A DNA stretch of 64,000 nt from CADEED01 sp043747835 (lineage in GTDB: Bacteria; Pseudomonadota; Gammaproteobacteria; Steroidobacterales; Steroidobacteraceae), in assembly GCA_043747835.1 (NCBI GenBank), contig JAYTOK010000020.1:1-64000 (forward strand). Direction: 5' to 3'. The notes beneath the pieces are model-generated. The model had not been told where the DNA came from and ran no database searches. It was given only the letters and a program-made list of their open reading frames with translations. A program made the position numbers and the translations under genes. Shown here piece by piece: positions 36,811 to 45,939 of this stretch; position 1 is the first letter of the stretch; each line of letters starts with the position of its first letter.

Positions 36811-36818
36811 CGTATACG
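36811..36818. promoter_or_regulatory. Candidate GntR operator, DHDPS/oxidase promoter
   Basis: Core palindrome CGTATACG between divergent start codons at 36792 and 36833, embedded in AT-rich TATATTATC. GntR/FadR-type regulators commonly bind GTATAC-centred sites. The same octamer occurs in the larger palindrome at 41916-41937. Confidence 0.55.
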
Positions 36819-36832
36819 ATATATTATCTGCA

Positions 36833-38089
36833 ATGCTGAAACGAGAGAAGACTCTGAGGAGTGCGGTCGTCGTCGGTGGCGGCATTATCGGTCTGTCGAG
36901 CGCGTTCGAGCTGCAGGCGCGTGGCTTTGCGACCGTGCTCCTCGATCCGGAACGCGAGCGGCGCCACGCGTCGTGGGGCAACGCGGGTCATCTGGCGGTC
37001 GAGCAGGTCGAACCGCTGGCATCGGCGGCGACGCTGGCGAGCTTCCCGCGCCGACTGTTTTCGCGCGGCGGGGCGCTGGCATTGCCGCCCGCCGACATCG
37101 GTGCCTGGCTGCCTTTCGCCTGCCGGCTGATCGCGGCCAGTCGCCCCGGCCGATTCGCATCGGGGAAAGTCGCGTTGAAATCATTGGTCAGTCGCGCATT
37201 GCCCGCGTGGCGGGAGCTCGCGGCGCGCGCCGACGCGCAATCGTTGATCGCGGAGGACGGGCACTTCGTCGTCTGGGAGACGGCCGCCAGCGCCCGCACG
37301 GGCCGTGCCTCCTGGTCGAACGCGGACGTCGGCTCCGCGCGCGTGCGCGACTTGACTCGCGAGGAGCAGAAGCAGCTCGCTGGACTGGTAGTGAGGCAGC
37401 CCGTCGACGGTCTGCGATTCGTCGGCACTGGACGAGTACTGGATCCGGGCGCTCTCAATGACCGGCTCGCCGCAGCCTTTGCGGCCGCGGGCGGCGCGAT
37501 CATTGAGTCTCGCGTCCAGCGTGTCGACATCGAAAAAGGTCAGGCCGTGTTGGGACTGGGTGACGGCGCGCGGCTGTCGGCCGATGTCGTCGTCGTCGCG
37601 GCTGGCGTCGGCTCGGGCGTTCTGCTGCGGCAGGTTGGCTATCGGGTGCCGATCATCGCGGAGCGTGGATATCACATCCAGGCCGATTCGGCCGCGTGGC
37701 CCGACATGCCACCCGTGGTCTTCGAGGATCGATCGATGATCGTGAGTCGCTTGCCGTCGGGCCTGCGCGCCGCGAGCTTCGTCGAATTCGCGCGTGAATC
37801 GAGCCCGCCCGATCCACGCAAGTGGCGGCGTCTGCATGCACATGCCGCCGAACTCGGCCTGCCGTTCGACGCAGCAACGCGCGAGTGGATGGGCGCACGC
37901 CCGACGTTGCCGGACTATCTTCCGGCGATCGGCCGGTGCGCCCGAGCAAACAATCTTCTCTATGCGTTCGGCCACCAGCATCTCGGCCTGACTCTCGCGG
38001 CGATCACCGCGAACATCATCGCCGCGCTGGCATCGGGGCACGACCCGCCCCTCGACACCGGCGCATTCGCGCTCGAAAGATTCCGGTGA
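36833..38089 (+). CDS. FAD-dependent D-amino-acid oxidoreductase (DadA / D-hydroxyproline dehydrogenase-like)
   Basis: A 418-aa flavoenzyme. The N-terminal Rossmann motif VVVGGGIIGLSSAFELQARG is followed by a DAO fold, and the C-terminal PDYLPAIG and FGHQHLGLTLAAITANIIA bind FAD. It would oxidise a D-amino or D-imino acid such as cis-4-hydroxy-D-proline to the imine deaminated by the divergent DHDPS-family protein. The ATG at 36833 has no clear ribosome-binding site, so the transcript may be leaderless or the true start slightly different. An operator-like palindrome lies just upstream. Confidence 0.75.
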   Translation: MLKREKTLRSAVVVGGGIIGLSSAFELQARGFATVLLDPERERRHASWGNAGHLAVEQVEPLASAATLASFPRRLFSRGGALALPPADIGAWLPFACRLIAASRPGRFASGKVALKSLVSRALPAWRELAARADAQSLIAEDGHFVVWETAASARTGRASWSNADVGSARVRDLTREEQKQLAGLVVRQPVDGLRFVGTGRVLDPGALNDRLAAAFAAAGGAIIESRVQRVDIEKGQAVLGLGDGARLSADVVVVAAGVGSGVLLRQVGYRVPIIAERGYHIQADSAAWPDMPPVVFEDRSMIVSRLPSGLRAASFVEFARESSPPDPRKWRRLHAHAAELGLPFDAATREWMGARPTLPDYLPAIGRCARANNLLYAFGHQHLGLTLAAITANIIAALASGHDPPLDTGAFALERFR

Positions 38090-38105
38090 TTGCGAAGGCG
38101 CGCGT

Positions 38106-38822
38106 TCAGCCGCGCGCGGCGGTCTTGCGCGCCCGCTTCGCGGGCGCCTTCGTCGCGCGGACGGTCGAATTGCCGCGCAGAACCACGCGCAGGTCGCCGA
38201 GCGTGTGTTCGAGGTGTTCGGTGATCAGCTTGCGGACGCGCGTGTCCTTTCGCTCGATCCAGGCATCGAGCAATGCATGGTGCTCGGCCTCGGCGCGCAG
38301 CACGCGGCCCTTCGGCTCGAGGTGCTTGCGGACGTAACGGTCGGCGAGGATGTGCAGCCGCGACACGATGTCGGTAGTGAGTCGCTGGCCGCAGGGTTGC
38401 ACGAGCGCCAGGTGGAAAGCGCGATTGGACGCACCCACCGTCGGTTTGTGCGCGACGGCTTCGAGATCGAATTCCGCGAGCGCCTGACGCGCGCGTTCGT
38501 GATCGGTCTCGGTGGCGGCGCGACTCGCGGCCGCGGCCGCGTCGGGTTCCAGCCGCAGGCGCAACGCATAGATCTCTTCCGCCTCTTCGGGCGACATGGG
38601 CCGCACGAAGAAACCGCGATTCGGGTGCGACACGACGAGGCCGTCCTGCTCCAGTCGCGCGAGCGCCTCGCGCAGCGGGATCTTGCTCACGCGCAGTTCC
38701 GCCGCCAGCGCGTCCTGGCGAATCGGCAGTTCCGGCTCGATGGCGCCCGAAAGGATGAAGTCACGCAGGACTTCGACCAGTCGGTCGGACAGCGTTCGAA
38801 TCTCGAGGTGGAGCGGTCTCAT
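38106..38822 (-). CDS. GntR-family (FadR/FCD type) transcriptional regulator
   Basis: A 238-aa regulator. The winged helix (residues 8-75) includes PIRQDALAAELRVSKIPLRE and LVVSHPNRGFFV. A helical FCD ligand domain follows, with the metal-binding His pattern NRAFHLAL and AEAEHHALLDAWIE. The C-terminus is a basic Ala/Lys/Arg tail (about residues 222-238) that is unusual for the family. It is convergent with the oxidase gene and faces the CGTATACG sites flanking its neighbours, so it is the likely local repressor. Confidence 0.83.
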   Translation of the reverse strand: MRPLHLEIRTLSDRLVEVLRDFILSGAIEPELPIRQDALAAELRVSKIPLREALARLEQDGLVVSHPNRGFFVRPMSPEEAEEIYALRLRLEPDAAAAASRAATETDHERARQALAEFDLEAVAHKPTVGASNRAFHLALVQPCGQRLTTDIVSRLHILADRYVRKHLEPKGRVLRAEAEHHALLDAWIERKDTRVRKLITEHLEHTLGDLRVVLRGNSTVRATKAPAKRARKTAARG

Positions 38823-38880
38823 CGGGTTTCCGAAGGCTACCTGAATTCAGCGATCTTGCGTCGCTTGCACCCGATGATAC

Positions 38881-38913
38881 GCGAACCGGCGACCCTGAGA
38901 GCCGCCGGTTCGC
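38881..38913 (-). terminator. Hairpin after second TonB receptor gene
   Basis: Perfect 11-bp arms GCGAACCGGCG/CGCCGGTTCGC with an 11-nt loop, 10 bp past the receptor stop and before the gntR start. It lacks a T-tract. It probably insulates gntR from receptor transcription. Confidence 0.5.
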
Positions 38914-38922
38914 ATGCCTCTC

Positions 38923-41814
38923 TTAGAATCGCGCGCGAAGTCCCAGGAAGTAGCGACGGCCGATCACGTCATACAAAGTCACATCGGTGTTCGCATCGCC
39001 GCCCCAGCTCGACGTCAGCAGCGGCGGCCGCTCGTCGAACGCATTGTCAATGCCGACATGGATATCGAATTTGTCGTCGAAGTTGTAGCTTGCGCTGAAG
39101 TCGACATACGTAACCCCGCCGACCTCGACGGGGGTGGAGGCCGCGATCGCCGGCAGCGGCGCGAGTCCGTCGATGTAACGCACCTGCGATCGGATCATGA
39201 GGGGACCTCTGTCGTACGTCGCCATGAAGAGCCCTTTGAAGTCCGGAGATCCGCCCGCGCCCTGCGCCGTGCACGAGCCGAAGAAGCCCGCGCAGTCGAT
39301 GACGGCCGCGCCGACGATCTGGCTCTCGCGCTTGAACAGCCAACCCGAGTTCAGCATCAGACCGAGTTCGGCTTCGGGAAGTTTGAAGGTGTAGTCAATC
39401 GTGAGATCGATCCCCTCGACCGACAGCGATCCGATGTTGCTGTTGCTCGCGCGGACTTCGAAAATCTGTCCACTCCCCGTGAGTCGCGTGATCGCGAGGC
39501 ATGGCTCGCTGTTCGCGTCGAGCAGCTGGTAGCAGACGTCGAGCGTCGTTTGCGCGTTCATCGTCGCAACCGCGTCCTCGACCTTGATCTCGTAGTAGTC
39601 GACGGCGAGGTTGAAGCGGTCGAGAAACGGCAGTTTCAACACCGCGCCGACCGTCATCGTCTCCGACGTCTCTTCGGTCAGGGTCGGATTCCCGCCCGAT
39701 ATCTGGTTGAAGCCCAGCGCGGCCTGCACGAACGTGTTGCGCTCCGCGGCCGGCACACCCTGCTGCACGCAGAAATCACGCTGCGCCTGGGACGGATTGC
39801 GGAGGATCGCGCAGGGATCGTTGCCCGGCGAGAAACCGCTGCCAATCGGTGCGAACAACTCGTTGATGCCCGGAGCGCGGATCGCGATGCTGTAAGCGCC
39901 GCGGAATCGCAGCCAGTCGGTTGGACCCCATTCGAGTCCGGCGCGCCACGTGTCCACGCTGCCGAAGTTCGAGTAGTCGGAACGCCGCGCCGCGACTTCG
40001 ATCGCAAGCACGTCGGCGAATGGCTTGTCCGCGAGAATGGGGACGCGAACTTCCGCGAACACTTCGGACACATCGAAGCGACCCGCCGTGATGCCACGCG
40101 ACGCGGTGCCGTATTCGCGTGAGAGATCCGTCGCGCCCGGCATGAACTCGTACTGGTCGTCACGGTACTCTACGCCGAGCGCCGCCGAAATCGCGCCCGC
40201 GGGTAACGAGAGGAATTCGCCCGCCAGCGAAGCGCCCGCGACCGAACGTTCGAACAAGTCCGACGACGAGCGCGCGGGAGAGATGAAGGCGGCCGCGGCG
40301 GGGGTGATCGACCCCAGGCCGAACGGATTGACCGGCACGCAGCCGAGCGTCGCGGTCACGCAAACCACCTGCCCGCCCACGTTTGTGGAATTTAGCCCTA
40401 ACTGCAGCCGTGCCGGTGACATCGTGCCGGTCACGACCTCGTCGGTGCGCGAGCGGTGGTACTGGCCGAAGACGTCCCAACGCCACGTGTGTTCGCCCAG
40501 CTCGAAATCGCCGCGCAAGCCGAACGTGCTGCCGAGCGTCGCGCGCTCGAACGCGAAGTTGCGCAGCCCGAGTTCGTCGGTGCGCCGCGCGATGCCGCCG
40601 GCGATGCGCGCATTCCCCGTGCCCATCGGATCGAAGATCGCGGGGTTGTTGACGAACAGCGCGCGCACGTCGGGCGTCAGCACCGGGTTCGTCGCGTAGT
40701 TGAGCACCTCGAAGTACGAGTTCGTCCCGGTGACGATCGAGAGCGAATCGGCGGCCTGCTGGAACTCGTTCTTCGCGAGCGCATAGTGCAGGTCGAAGTA
40801 CGTTTCAACGCTGTCGTTGATGGCGTAATGGCCGAGACCCGAAAACTGCCAGCGCTCGAGCGGGCGCAATAGATAGTTTCCCGCAGCATAGTTGTAGAGC
40901 GTTTCCGGATCGCAGTGGCGCATCACGCGACCGTTCGCATCGAAGCGGATGGAATTCACCGGCGTCGTGCAGCCCTCGGCACCGACCGGCAGCACGCCGG
41001 CGCCCTGTCCGACGTTGAGCGTGCCGATCTGGGCCGCGCTCAGACTCGCGCGCCCTCCCGGGATGTTGCCGGAGCCACTGCGACCGAGCGAAGCATTGAG
41101 GGGCACGCGCGAGAACTCACGGTTTTGCATGAAGACCGCGTCACGCGTCGCACGCGAAGCGAACAAGGTGAGATTGCCGCGGCCTTCACCGAAGTTCGTG
41201 CCGAACAACATGTCGTAGCTCGTCGATCTGGCATCGCGCTCCGCCGTCTGGCCGAACTGCGTCGAGAGGTCGAAGCCTTCGAAGTCGTCGCGCAACACGA
41301 AGTTGACCGCGCCGGTGATCGCATCGGAGCCATAAACGGCGGAAGCGCCGCCGGTGATGATGTCGACGCGTTTCACGAGCGCATTCGGGATGGTCGCGAG
41401 ATCGACGCTGCCGGCGCCGTTCGCGGGAATGAATCGGCGGCCGTTGACCAGCGTGAGCGTGCGCGTGGCGCCGAGGCCGCGCAGATTCGCGGTGAGCACG
41501 CCGGAGCCGCCCGCCGAGTTCACGCTCGAGTTGTTGCCGGCCGACAACTGCGGCAACTCGTTGAGGACGGCTTCAACCGTGGTGTCACCCGACAAACGGA
41601 CGGCATCCTCGGTGATGACGGTCGTCGGGCTCGGCGCGGAGAGATCGCTGCGCACGAGACGGGAACCCGTGACGACGACCTCATCTATCTGCTCGCGGGT
41701 TTCCTGCGCAAACGCTGGCGTTACTGCCAGGAAGCCCGCTGCGACGAGGAATCGAAGATGGATGAATGTGGAATGGCGCGAACCGCGCCGCCCGGAATCT
41801 GGCTGCCTGAACAT
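38923..41814 (-). CDS. TonB-dependent outer-membrane receptor (hydroxyproline/galactoside locus)
   Basis: A 963-aa receptor with a signal peptide ending PAFAQ, TonB box EQIDEVVVTGSRLVRSD, plug (LVNGRRFIPANGAG, ASAVYGSDAITGAVNF) and a long barrel ending GLRARF. It is homologous to the receptor at 16501 but only moderately similar. GGGGAG lies before the ATG. It is divergent from a GH27/DUF885 operon, and a 22-bp palindrome sits in the shared promoter. The likely cargo is a glycopeptide or oligosaccharide released by the secreted enzymes; ligand identity is inferred. Confidence 0.87.
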   Translation of the reverse strand: MFRQPDSGRRGSRHSTFIHLRFLVAAGFLAVTPAFAQETREQIDEVVVTGSRLVRSDLSAPSPTTVITEDAVRLSGDTTVEAVLNELPQLSAGNNSSVNSAGGSGVLTANLRGLGATRTLTLVNGRRFIPANGAGSVDLATIPNALVKRVDIITGGASAVYGSDAITGAVNFVLRDDFEGFDLSTQFGQTAERDARSTSYDMLFGTNFGEGRGNLTLFASRATRDAVFMQNREFSRVPLNASLGRSGSGNIPGGRASLSAAQIGTLNVGQGAGVLPVGAEGCTTPVNSIRFDANGRVMRHCDPETLYNYAAGNYLLRPLERWQFSGLGHYAINDSVETYFDLHYALAKNEFQQAADSLSIVTGTNSYFEVLNYATNPVLTPDVRALFVNNPAIFDPMGTGNARIAGGIARRTDELGLRNFAFERATLGSTFGLRGDFELGEHTWRWDVFGQYHRSRTDEVVTGTMSPARLQLGLNSTNVGGQVVCVTATLGCVPVNPFGLGSITPAAAAFISPARSSSDLFERSVAGASLAGEFLSLPAGAISAALGVEYRDDQYEFMPGATDLSREYGTASRGITAGRFDVSEVFAEVRVPILADKPFADVLAIEVAARRSDYSNFGSVDTWRAGLEWGPTDWLRFRGAYSIAIRAPGINELFAPIGSGFSPGNDPCAILRNPSQAQRDFCVQQGVPAAERNTFVQAALGFNQISGGNPTLTEETSETMTVGAVLKLPFLDRFNLAVDYYEIKVEDAVATMNAQTTLDVCYQLLDANSEPCLAITRLTGSGQIFEVRASNSNIGSLSVEGIDLTIDYTFKLPEAELGLMLNSGWLFKRESQIVGAAVIDCAGFFGSCTAQGAGGSPDFKGLFMATYDRGPLMIRSQVRYIDGLAPLPAIAASTPVEVGGVTYVDFSASYNFDDKFDIHVGIDNAFDERPPLLTSSWGGDANTDVTLYDVIGRRYFLGLRARF

Positions 41815-41915
41815 GTCCTGCTCCCCTGTGTTGGTCGGCTGCTGCCGCTTCGCTTCGTACAGGCACCACCGGCAATTTCCGCGTTGCTGGTGACGGGCGC
41901 GCCATGTACGAAGAT

Positions 41916-41937
41916 TGTAGATCGTATACGAACTACA
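41916..41937. promoter_or_regulatory. Candidate GntR operator, receptor/GH27 promoter
   Basis: A 22-bp palindrome, symmetric at 20 of 22 positions, with arms TGTAG and CTACA around the core TCGTATACGA. It sits between the divergent receptor and GH27 starts. The CGTATACG core is identical to the site at 36811, implying one regulator for both promoters. Confidence 0.6.
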
Positions 41938-41988
41938 GTATCTTAAGGATTCACGCTGTCAAGGCCGCCGACGGGGCGAACTCGGAAA

Positions 41989-44013
41989 ATGACGCAGGGA
42001 AGAGAAGACGCGGTGTGTGCTCGCGGGATCCCCAAACTACTCGCGCTGGCGCTGGTGGTCGCCGCACCGCCCACGAACGCCGCTGGAGTTCCGGAGGACT
42101 TGCTGCGAGCGCACACCGCGCCGACGAATTCCTTCTGGGTCGAGGAGCTAGGCCTCGCGAAGTTTTCGCAGCGGCGCGGACTGCCGAAGGCGGGACGCTC
42201 GATCCGCGACCGGCCCATCCTGCTGGGAGGCGTCGAATATCCCCGCGGCATCGGCACGCGCTCGATCAGCGAATTCGTCATCGACCTCGGGGGCGGCGCG
42301 ACGCGCTTCCTCTCGATGGTCGGGATCGACGACGTCGTGCGCGACGGCGTGGGCTCCGTGATGTTCCAGGTCTGGGCAGATGACGTGAAGGTCGCCGACA
42401 GCGGGCTCATGCGCGCCGGCGATTCCCCGAGATTGCTGTCGGCCGATCTGCGGGGAGCGCGTGTCCTGACGCTCCTCGTCGACGACGGCGGCGACACCAG
42501 CAACGACGACGAGGTTGCCTGGGGCGGAGCGATGATCGAGCTGGTACCGGGCGTTTCCCCCCGCCCGCAGGCGTACACACCGCCTCACGAAACGCCCGCC
42601 ATCATCGCTCCCCCCGCCTCGTCGTCGTTGCCGGGCCTTCACGGACCGCGAGTGACGGGATCAACGCCGGGCCGTCCGTTCCTGTTGCGCATTCCCGCGA
42701 GCGGAGAAGCGCCGCTGCGCTACGCGGCGCGCGGTCTGCCGCCCGGTCTCACGATCGACGCGGGTACCGGCATCGTCGCCGGCAGTCTGCGGACCGCCGG
42801 CGATTGGCGTGTCACGCTCGTCGTACGCAATGCGCATGGCGAAGCGCGTCGGGAATTGCGCATCGTGGGTGGAGCGGATGCGCTGGCGCGCACGCCGCCG
42901 ATGGGGTGGAACTCCTGGAACGTGTGGGGACCGGCCGTCGACGCGCAGAAAGTGCTGGCGGCGGCGGAAGCGCTCGAGCGCAGCGGACTCGCGGCGCATG
43001 GCTATCAATACATCGTGATCGACGACGCGTGGGAAGGCACGCGCGGCGCCGACGGCGTGCTCCACCCGAACGAGAAGTTTCCGGACATGCGCGCGCTGGC
43101 GGATGCGGTGCACGCGCGCGGACTGAAGCTCGGCATCTATTCCTCGCCCGGCACGAAGACCTGCGAGGGATATCCGGGGAGCTATCTACACGAGGCGCGC
43201 GATGCAGCAACCTTTGCTTCGTGGGGAATCGACTTCCTCAAATACGACTGGTGCTCGTACGAAGACATCGCACGAGATCATTCGCTGCCCGAACTGCAGA
43301 AGCCGTACTTCGTCATGCGCGACGCGCTCGCGCGCGTCGACCGCGACATCGTTTACGCGCTCTGCCAATACGGCTACGGCGATGTCTGGAAATGGGGCGC
43401 CGAAGCTGGCGGTCATCTGTGGCGCAGCAGCGGCGACCTGCTCGACCAGTGGGCGAATCTCGAAAGCGTCGGGTTCCGACAGGCCGGCCGCGAAGCGTGG
43501 ACGCGCCCCGGCGAATGGAACGACACCGACATGCTCGTGGTCGGCACTCTCGGCTGGGGGCCGAACCTGCGCCCGACGCGACTCACCCAGAACGAGCAGA
43601 TTCTGCACCTGTCGCTGTGGTCGCTGCAGGCCGCGCCACTGTTCATCGGCGCCGATCTCTCGAAGCTCGACGAATTCACACTCGCGTTGCTCACGAACGA
43701 CGAGGTGATCGACGTCGATCAGGATTCGCTCGGAAAAGCGGCACGTCGCGTGTGGAGCGATGCGCGTCGCGAGATCTGGGCGCGGCCGCTGCACGACGGC
43801 ACGCTCGCGGTCGGCTTGTTCAACCGGGGACTGGGCGACGCCCAGGTCGAGGTCGCCTGGGCGCAACTCGGATTGCGCGGACCTCAGGCCGTGCGCGACC
43901 TGTGGCGCCGACAGGATCTCGGCAAGTTCGCCGAAACATTCTCCGCAACGGTGCCGCGTCACGGCGCGGTTCTCCTGAAGATCGGAAAGCCTAACCAGAG
44001 GAAGTCATCGTGA
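41989..44013 (+). CDS. GH27 alpha-galactosidase with NPCBM-type module
   Basis: A 674-aa secreted enzyme. A signal peptide (through PPTNAA) leads to an NPCBM module (about residues 40-185, with VEYPRGIGTRSISEFVIDLG), an Ig-like linker and a GH27 barrel. TPPMGWNSWNVWG starts the barrel, DFLKYDWC carries the nucleophile Asp, and RPGEWNDTDML the acid/base Asp. It hydrolyses terminal alpha-galactosides, or alpha-N-acetylgalactosaminides in some members. The start at 41989 is chosen for the full signal peptide; a GTG at 42013 is an alternative. It overlaps the DUF885 gene by four bases. Confidence 0.87.
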   Translation: MTQGREDAVCARGIPKLLALALVVAAPPTNAAGVPEDLLRAHTAPTNSFWVEELGLAKFSQRRGLPKAGRSIRDRPILLGGVEYPRGIGTRSISEFVIDLGGGATRFLSMVGIDDVVRDGVGSVMFQVWADDVKVADSGLMRAGDSPRLLSADLRGARVLTLLVDDGGDTSNDDEVAWGGAMIELVPGVSPRPQAYTPPHETPAIIAPPASSSLPGLHGPRVTGSTPGRPFLLRIPASGEAPLRYAARGLPPGLTIDAGTGIVAGSLRTAGDWRVTLVVRNAHGEARRELRIVGGADALARTPPMGWNSWNVWGPAVDAQKVLAAAEALERSGLAAHGYQYIVIDDAWEGTRGADGVLHPNEKFPDMRALADAVHARGLKLGIYSSPGTKTCEGYPGSYLHEARDAATFASWGIDFLKYDWCSYEDIARDHSLPELQKPYFVMRDALARVDRDIVYALCQYGYGDVWKWGAEAGGHLWRSSGDLLDQWANLESVGFRQAGREAWTRPGEWNDTDMLVVGTLGWGPNLRPTRLTQNEQILHLSLWSLQAAPLFIGADLSKLDEFTLALLTNDEVIDVDQDSLGKAARRVWSDARREIWARPLHDGTLAVGLFNRGLGDAQVEVAWAQLGLRGPQAVRDLWRRQDLGKFAETFSATVPRHGAVLLKIGKPNQRKSS

Positions 44014-45818
44014 AACTCGTCGGGTTCCTTGCCGTCTTGCTGCCTTGCGCCGCGTTCGCGCAATCGAACGTCATCGCGCCCGCCGGATGGGCAGACGATC
44101 CGCCGCAACTCTCGTCGCTGGTCGAGATCGCACGCGCCGAGAGCACGCTGCGCGTCGCGGTGCAGCGATACACGGAGGACATCGCCGCGCTCGAACGGCG
44201 CTATCCGGTCGCCTATTCGCCCGCGCGCACCGCGCGACTGCGCAAGCACCACGAGGGCTGGCGCCAGAAGCTCGCGGAACTCGACTTCGCATCGCTCGGC
44301 CGCGAAGGGCAACTCGACTACGTCGCGCTGCGCAATCGCATCGCCTACAACCTCGATCGGCTGACTCTCGACGAGGAGCGCGCTGCGCAGATCGCGCCAC
44401 TCGTGCCGTTCTTCGACGACATCCGGTTGCTGCAGGAGAACCGCTACGACCGGAAGCGTGTGCACGCCAGGGACGTGGCCGCCACTTTCGCCAGGATCAC
44501 CAAACAGGCCGGCGAGCTCGCGAAGGTACTCAAGGAGCCGCCGAAAATGGATTCGAAAGCGGACGCGAAACGCAAACCACAGCCCGCGCCAAGCGGCGCG
44601 TCCGCCGCGCGAGCGGCGGACGTGATCCAGGATCTGCGCGCCGTGCTCAAGGAATTCCACGAGTACTACGACGGCTACGATCCAGAGTATTCGTGGTGGG
44701 CACGGAAATCCTTTCCGGAAACCGACGCTGCTCTCGGCGCGTATGCCGACGCGATCAAGTCGGAGTTGTTAGGGATCAAGCCCGGCTCGAAGGCGTCGAT
44801 CGTGGGCGATCCGGTGCTCGCCGCCGGGCTGCGTGCCGATCTTGCCGTCGAGATGATTCCCTATTCATCGAAGGAACTCATCGAGATCGGCGAGCAGGAA
44901 CTCGCGTGGGTGGAGGAGCAATTCCGCGTCGTCTCGCGCAAGATGGGGCACGGCGATGACTGGAAAGCCGCGCTCGAACACACGAAGAACCTCGCGCCGG
45001 CGCCTGGCGAAGCCCCGGCCGCGATCTTCGAGATTGCCAGCTACTCCGAAGACTTCATCGCGAAAAGGCACAACATCACACTCGCGCCGCTGGCGCGCGA
45101 GATCTGGCGGCTCGCCATGCAGTCGCCAGAGCGCCAGCTCGTGAATCCCTTTTTCACCGGCGGCGAGGTCACGCGCCTCTCATACCCCACCGACACGATG
45201 AGCTACGACGACCGGCTCATGAGCCAGCGCGGCAACACGCCGCATTTCAATTTCCCGACCGTGCAGCACGAACTCGTGCCCGGGCACCACTACCAGGCCT
45301 GGATGAACCGCCGCTTCAACGTGCATCGCGACGTGATGAACGACACACCGTTCTGGACGGAAGGCTGGGCGCTGTACTGGGAGCTCGTTCTCTGGGACCA
45401 GGACTTTCCGCGAAGCGACCCGGACCGAATGGGCATGCTGTTCTGGCGAGCGCATCGCGCCGCTCGAATCGTCTTCTCGCTCAACTACCAGCTCGGCAAC
45501 TGGACGCCGCAGCAATGTGTGGACTTCCTCGTCGAGCGCGTAGGTCACGAACGTGCCAACGCGGAGGCCGAAGTGCGCCGCAGCGCGATGGCGCCGCCGC
45601 TCTATCAGGCGGCGTACTTGTTAGGTGGGCTGCAGTTGCGCGCCTTGTACAAGGAGCTCGTGGATTCGGGGCGCATGACGGCGCAGCAGTTCCACGATGC
45701 GGTGCTGATCGGCGGCCCCATGCCCATCGAGCTCGTGCGCGCCCGCCTGTCCGGCGCGCCGCTCGACGCCAATTTTACGACGAGCTGGCGCTTCTACGAT
45801 TCGATCCGGCGTCGCTGA
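44010..45818 (+). CDS. DUF885-family secreted peptidase-like protein
   Basis: A 602-aa exported protein with a signal peptide (ending AAFAQ). The DUF885 zinc-peptidase-like motifs are FPTVQHELVPGHHYQAW (two-His site related to thermostable carboxypeptidases) and TPFWTEGWALYWELV. Members are probable metallocarboxypeptidases. The start is GTG overlapping the GH27 stop (GTGA), so the two are translationally coupled. Pairing of a galactosidase with a peptidase suggests a glycoprotein substrate. Confidence 0.8.
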   Translation: MKLVGFLAVLLPCAAFAQSNVIAPAGWADDPPQLSSLVEIARAESTLRVAVQRYTEDIAALERRYPVAYSPARTARLRKHHEGWRQKLAELDFASLGREGQLDYVALRNRIAYNLDRLTLDEERAAQIAPLVPFFDDIRLLQENRYDRKRVHARDVAATFARITKQAGELAKVLKEPPKMDSKADAKRKPQPAPSGASAARAADVIQDLRAVLKEFHEYYDGYDPEYSWWARKSFPETDAALGAYADAIKSELLGIKPGSKASIVGDPVLAAGLRADLAVEMIPYSSKELIEIGEQELAWVEEQFRVVSRKMGHGDDWKAALEHTKNLAPAPGEAPAAIFEIASYSEDFIAKRHNITLAPLAREIWRLAMQSPERQLVNPFFTGGEVTRLSYPTDTMSYDDRLMSQRGNTPHFNFPTVQHELVPGHHYQAWMNRRFNVHRDVMNDTPFWTEGWALYWELVLWDQDFPRSDPDRMGMLFWRAHRAARIVFSLNYQLGNWTPQQCVDFLVERVGHERANAEAEVRRSAMAPPLYQAAYLLGGLQLRALYKELVDSGRMTAQQFHDAVLIGGPMPIELVRARLSGAPLDANFTTSWRFYDSIRRR

Positions 45819-45846
45819 TGGGATCCCTCGCAAGCAACGGTTGAAT

Positions 45847-45906
45847 GCGGCGCGCGGCGATGCTTTCGTCGCAAATCGGGCGCGAAGAAATCGCGCCGCG
45901 CGCCGC
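45847..45906. terminator. Hairpin between convergent DUF885 and amidase genes
   Basis: Thirteen-bp perfect arms GCGGCGCGCGGCG/CGCCGCGCGCCGC with a 34-nt loop lie between the two stop codons. The position fits a bidirectional terminator, though there is no T-tract. Confidence 0.4.
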
Positions 45907-45939
45907 CCTCACTCGCCGGCATCGCAATCCGGCGAACGC

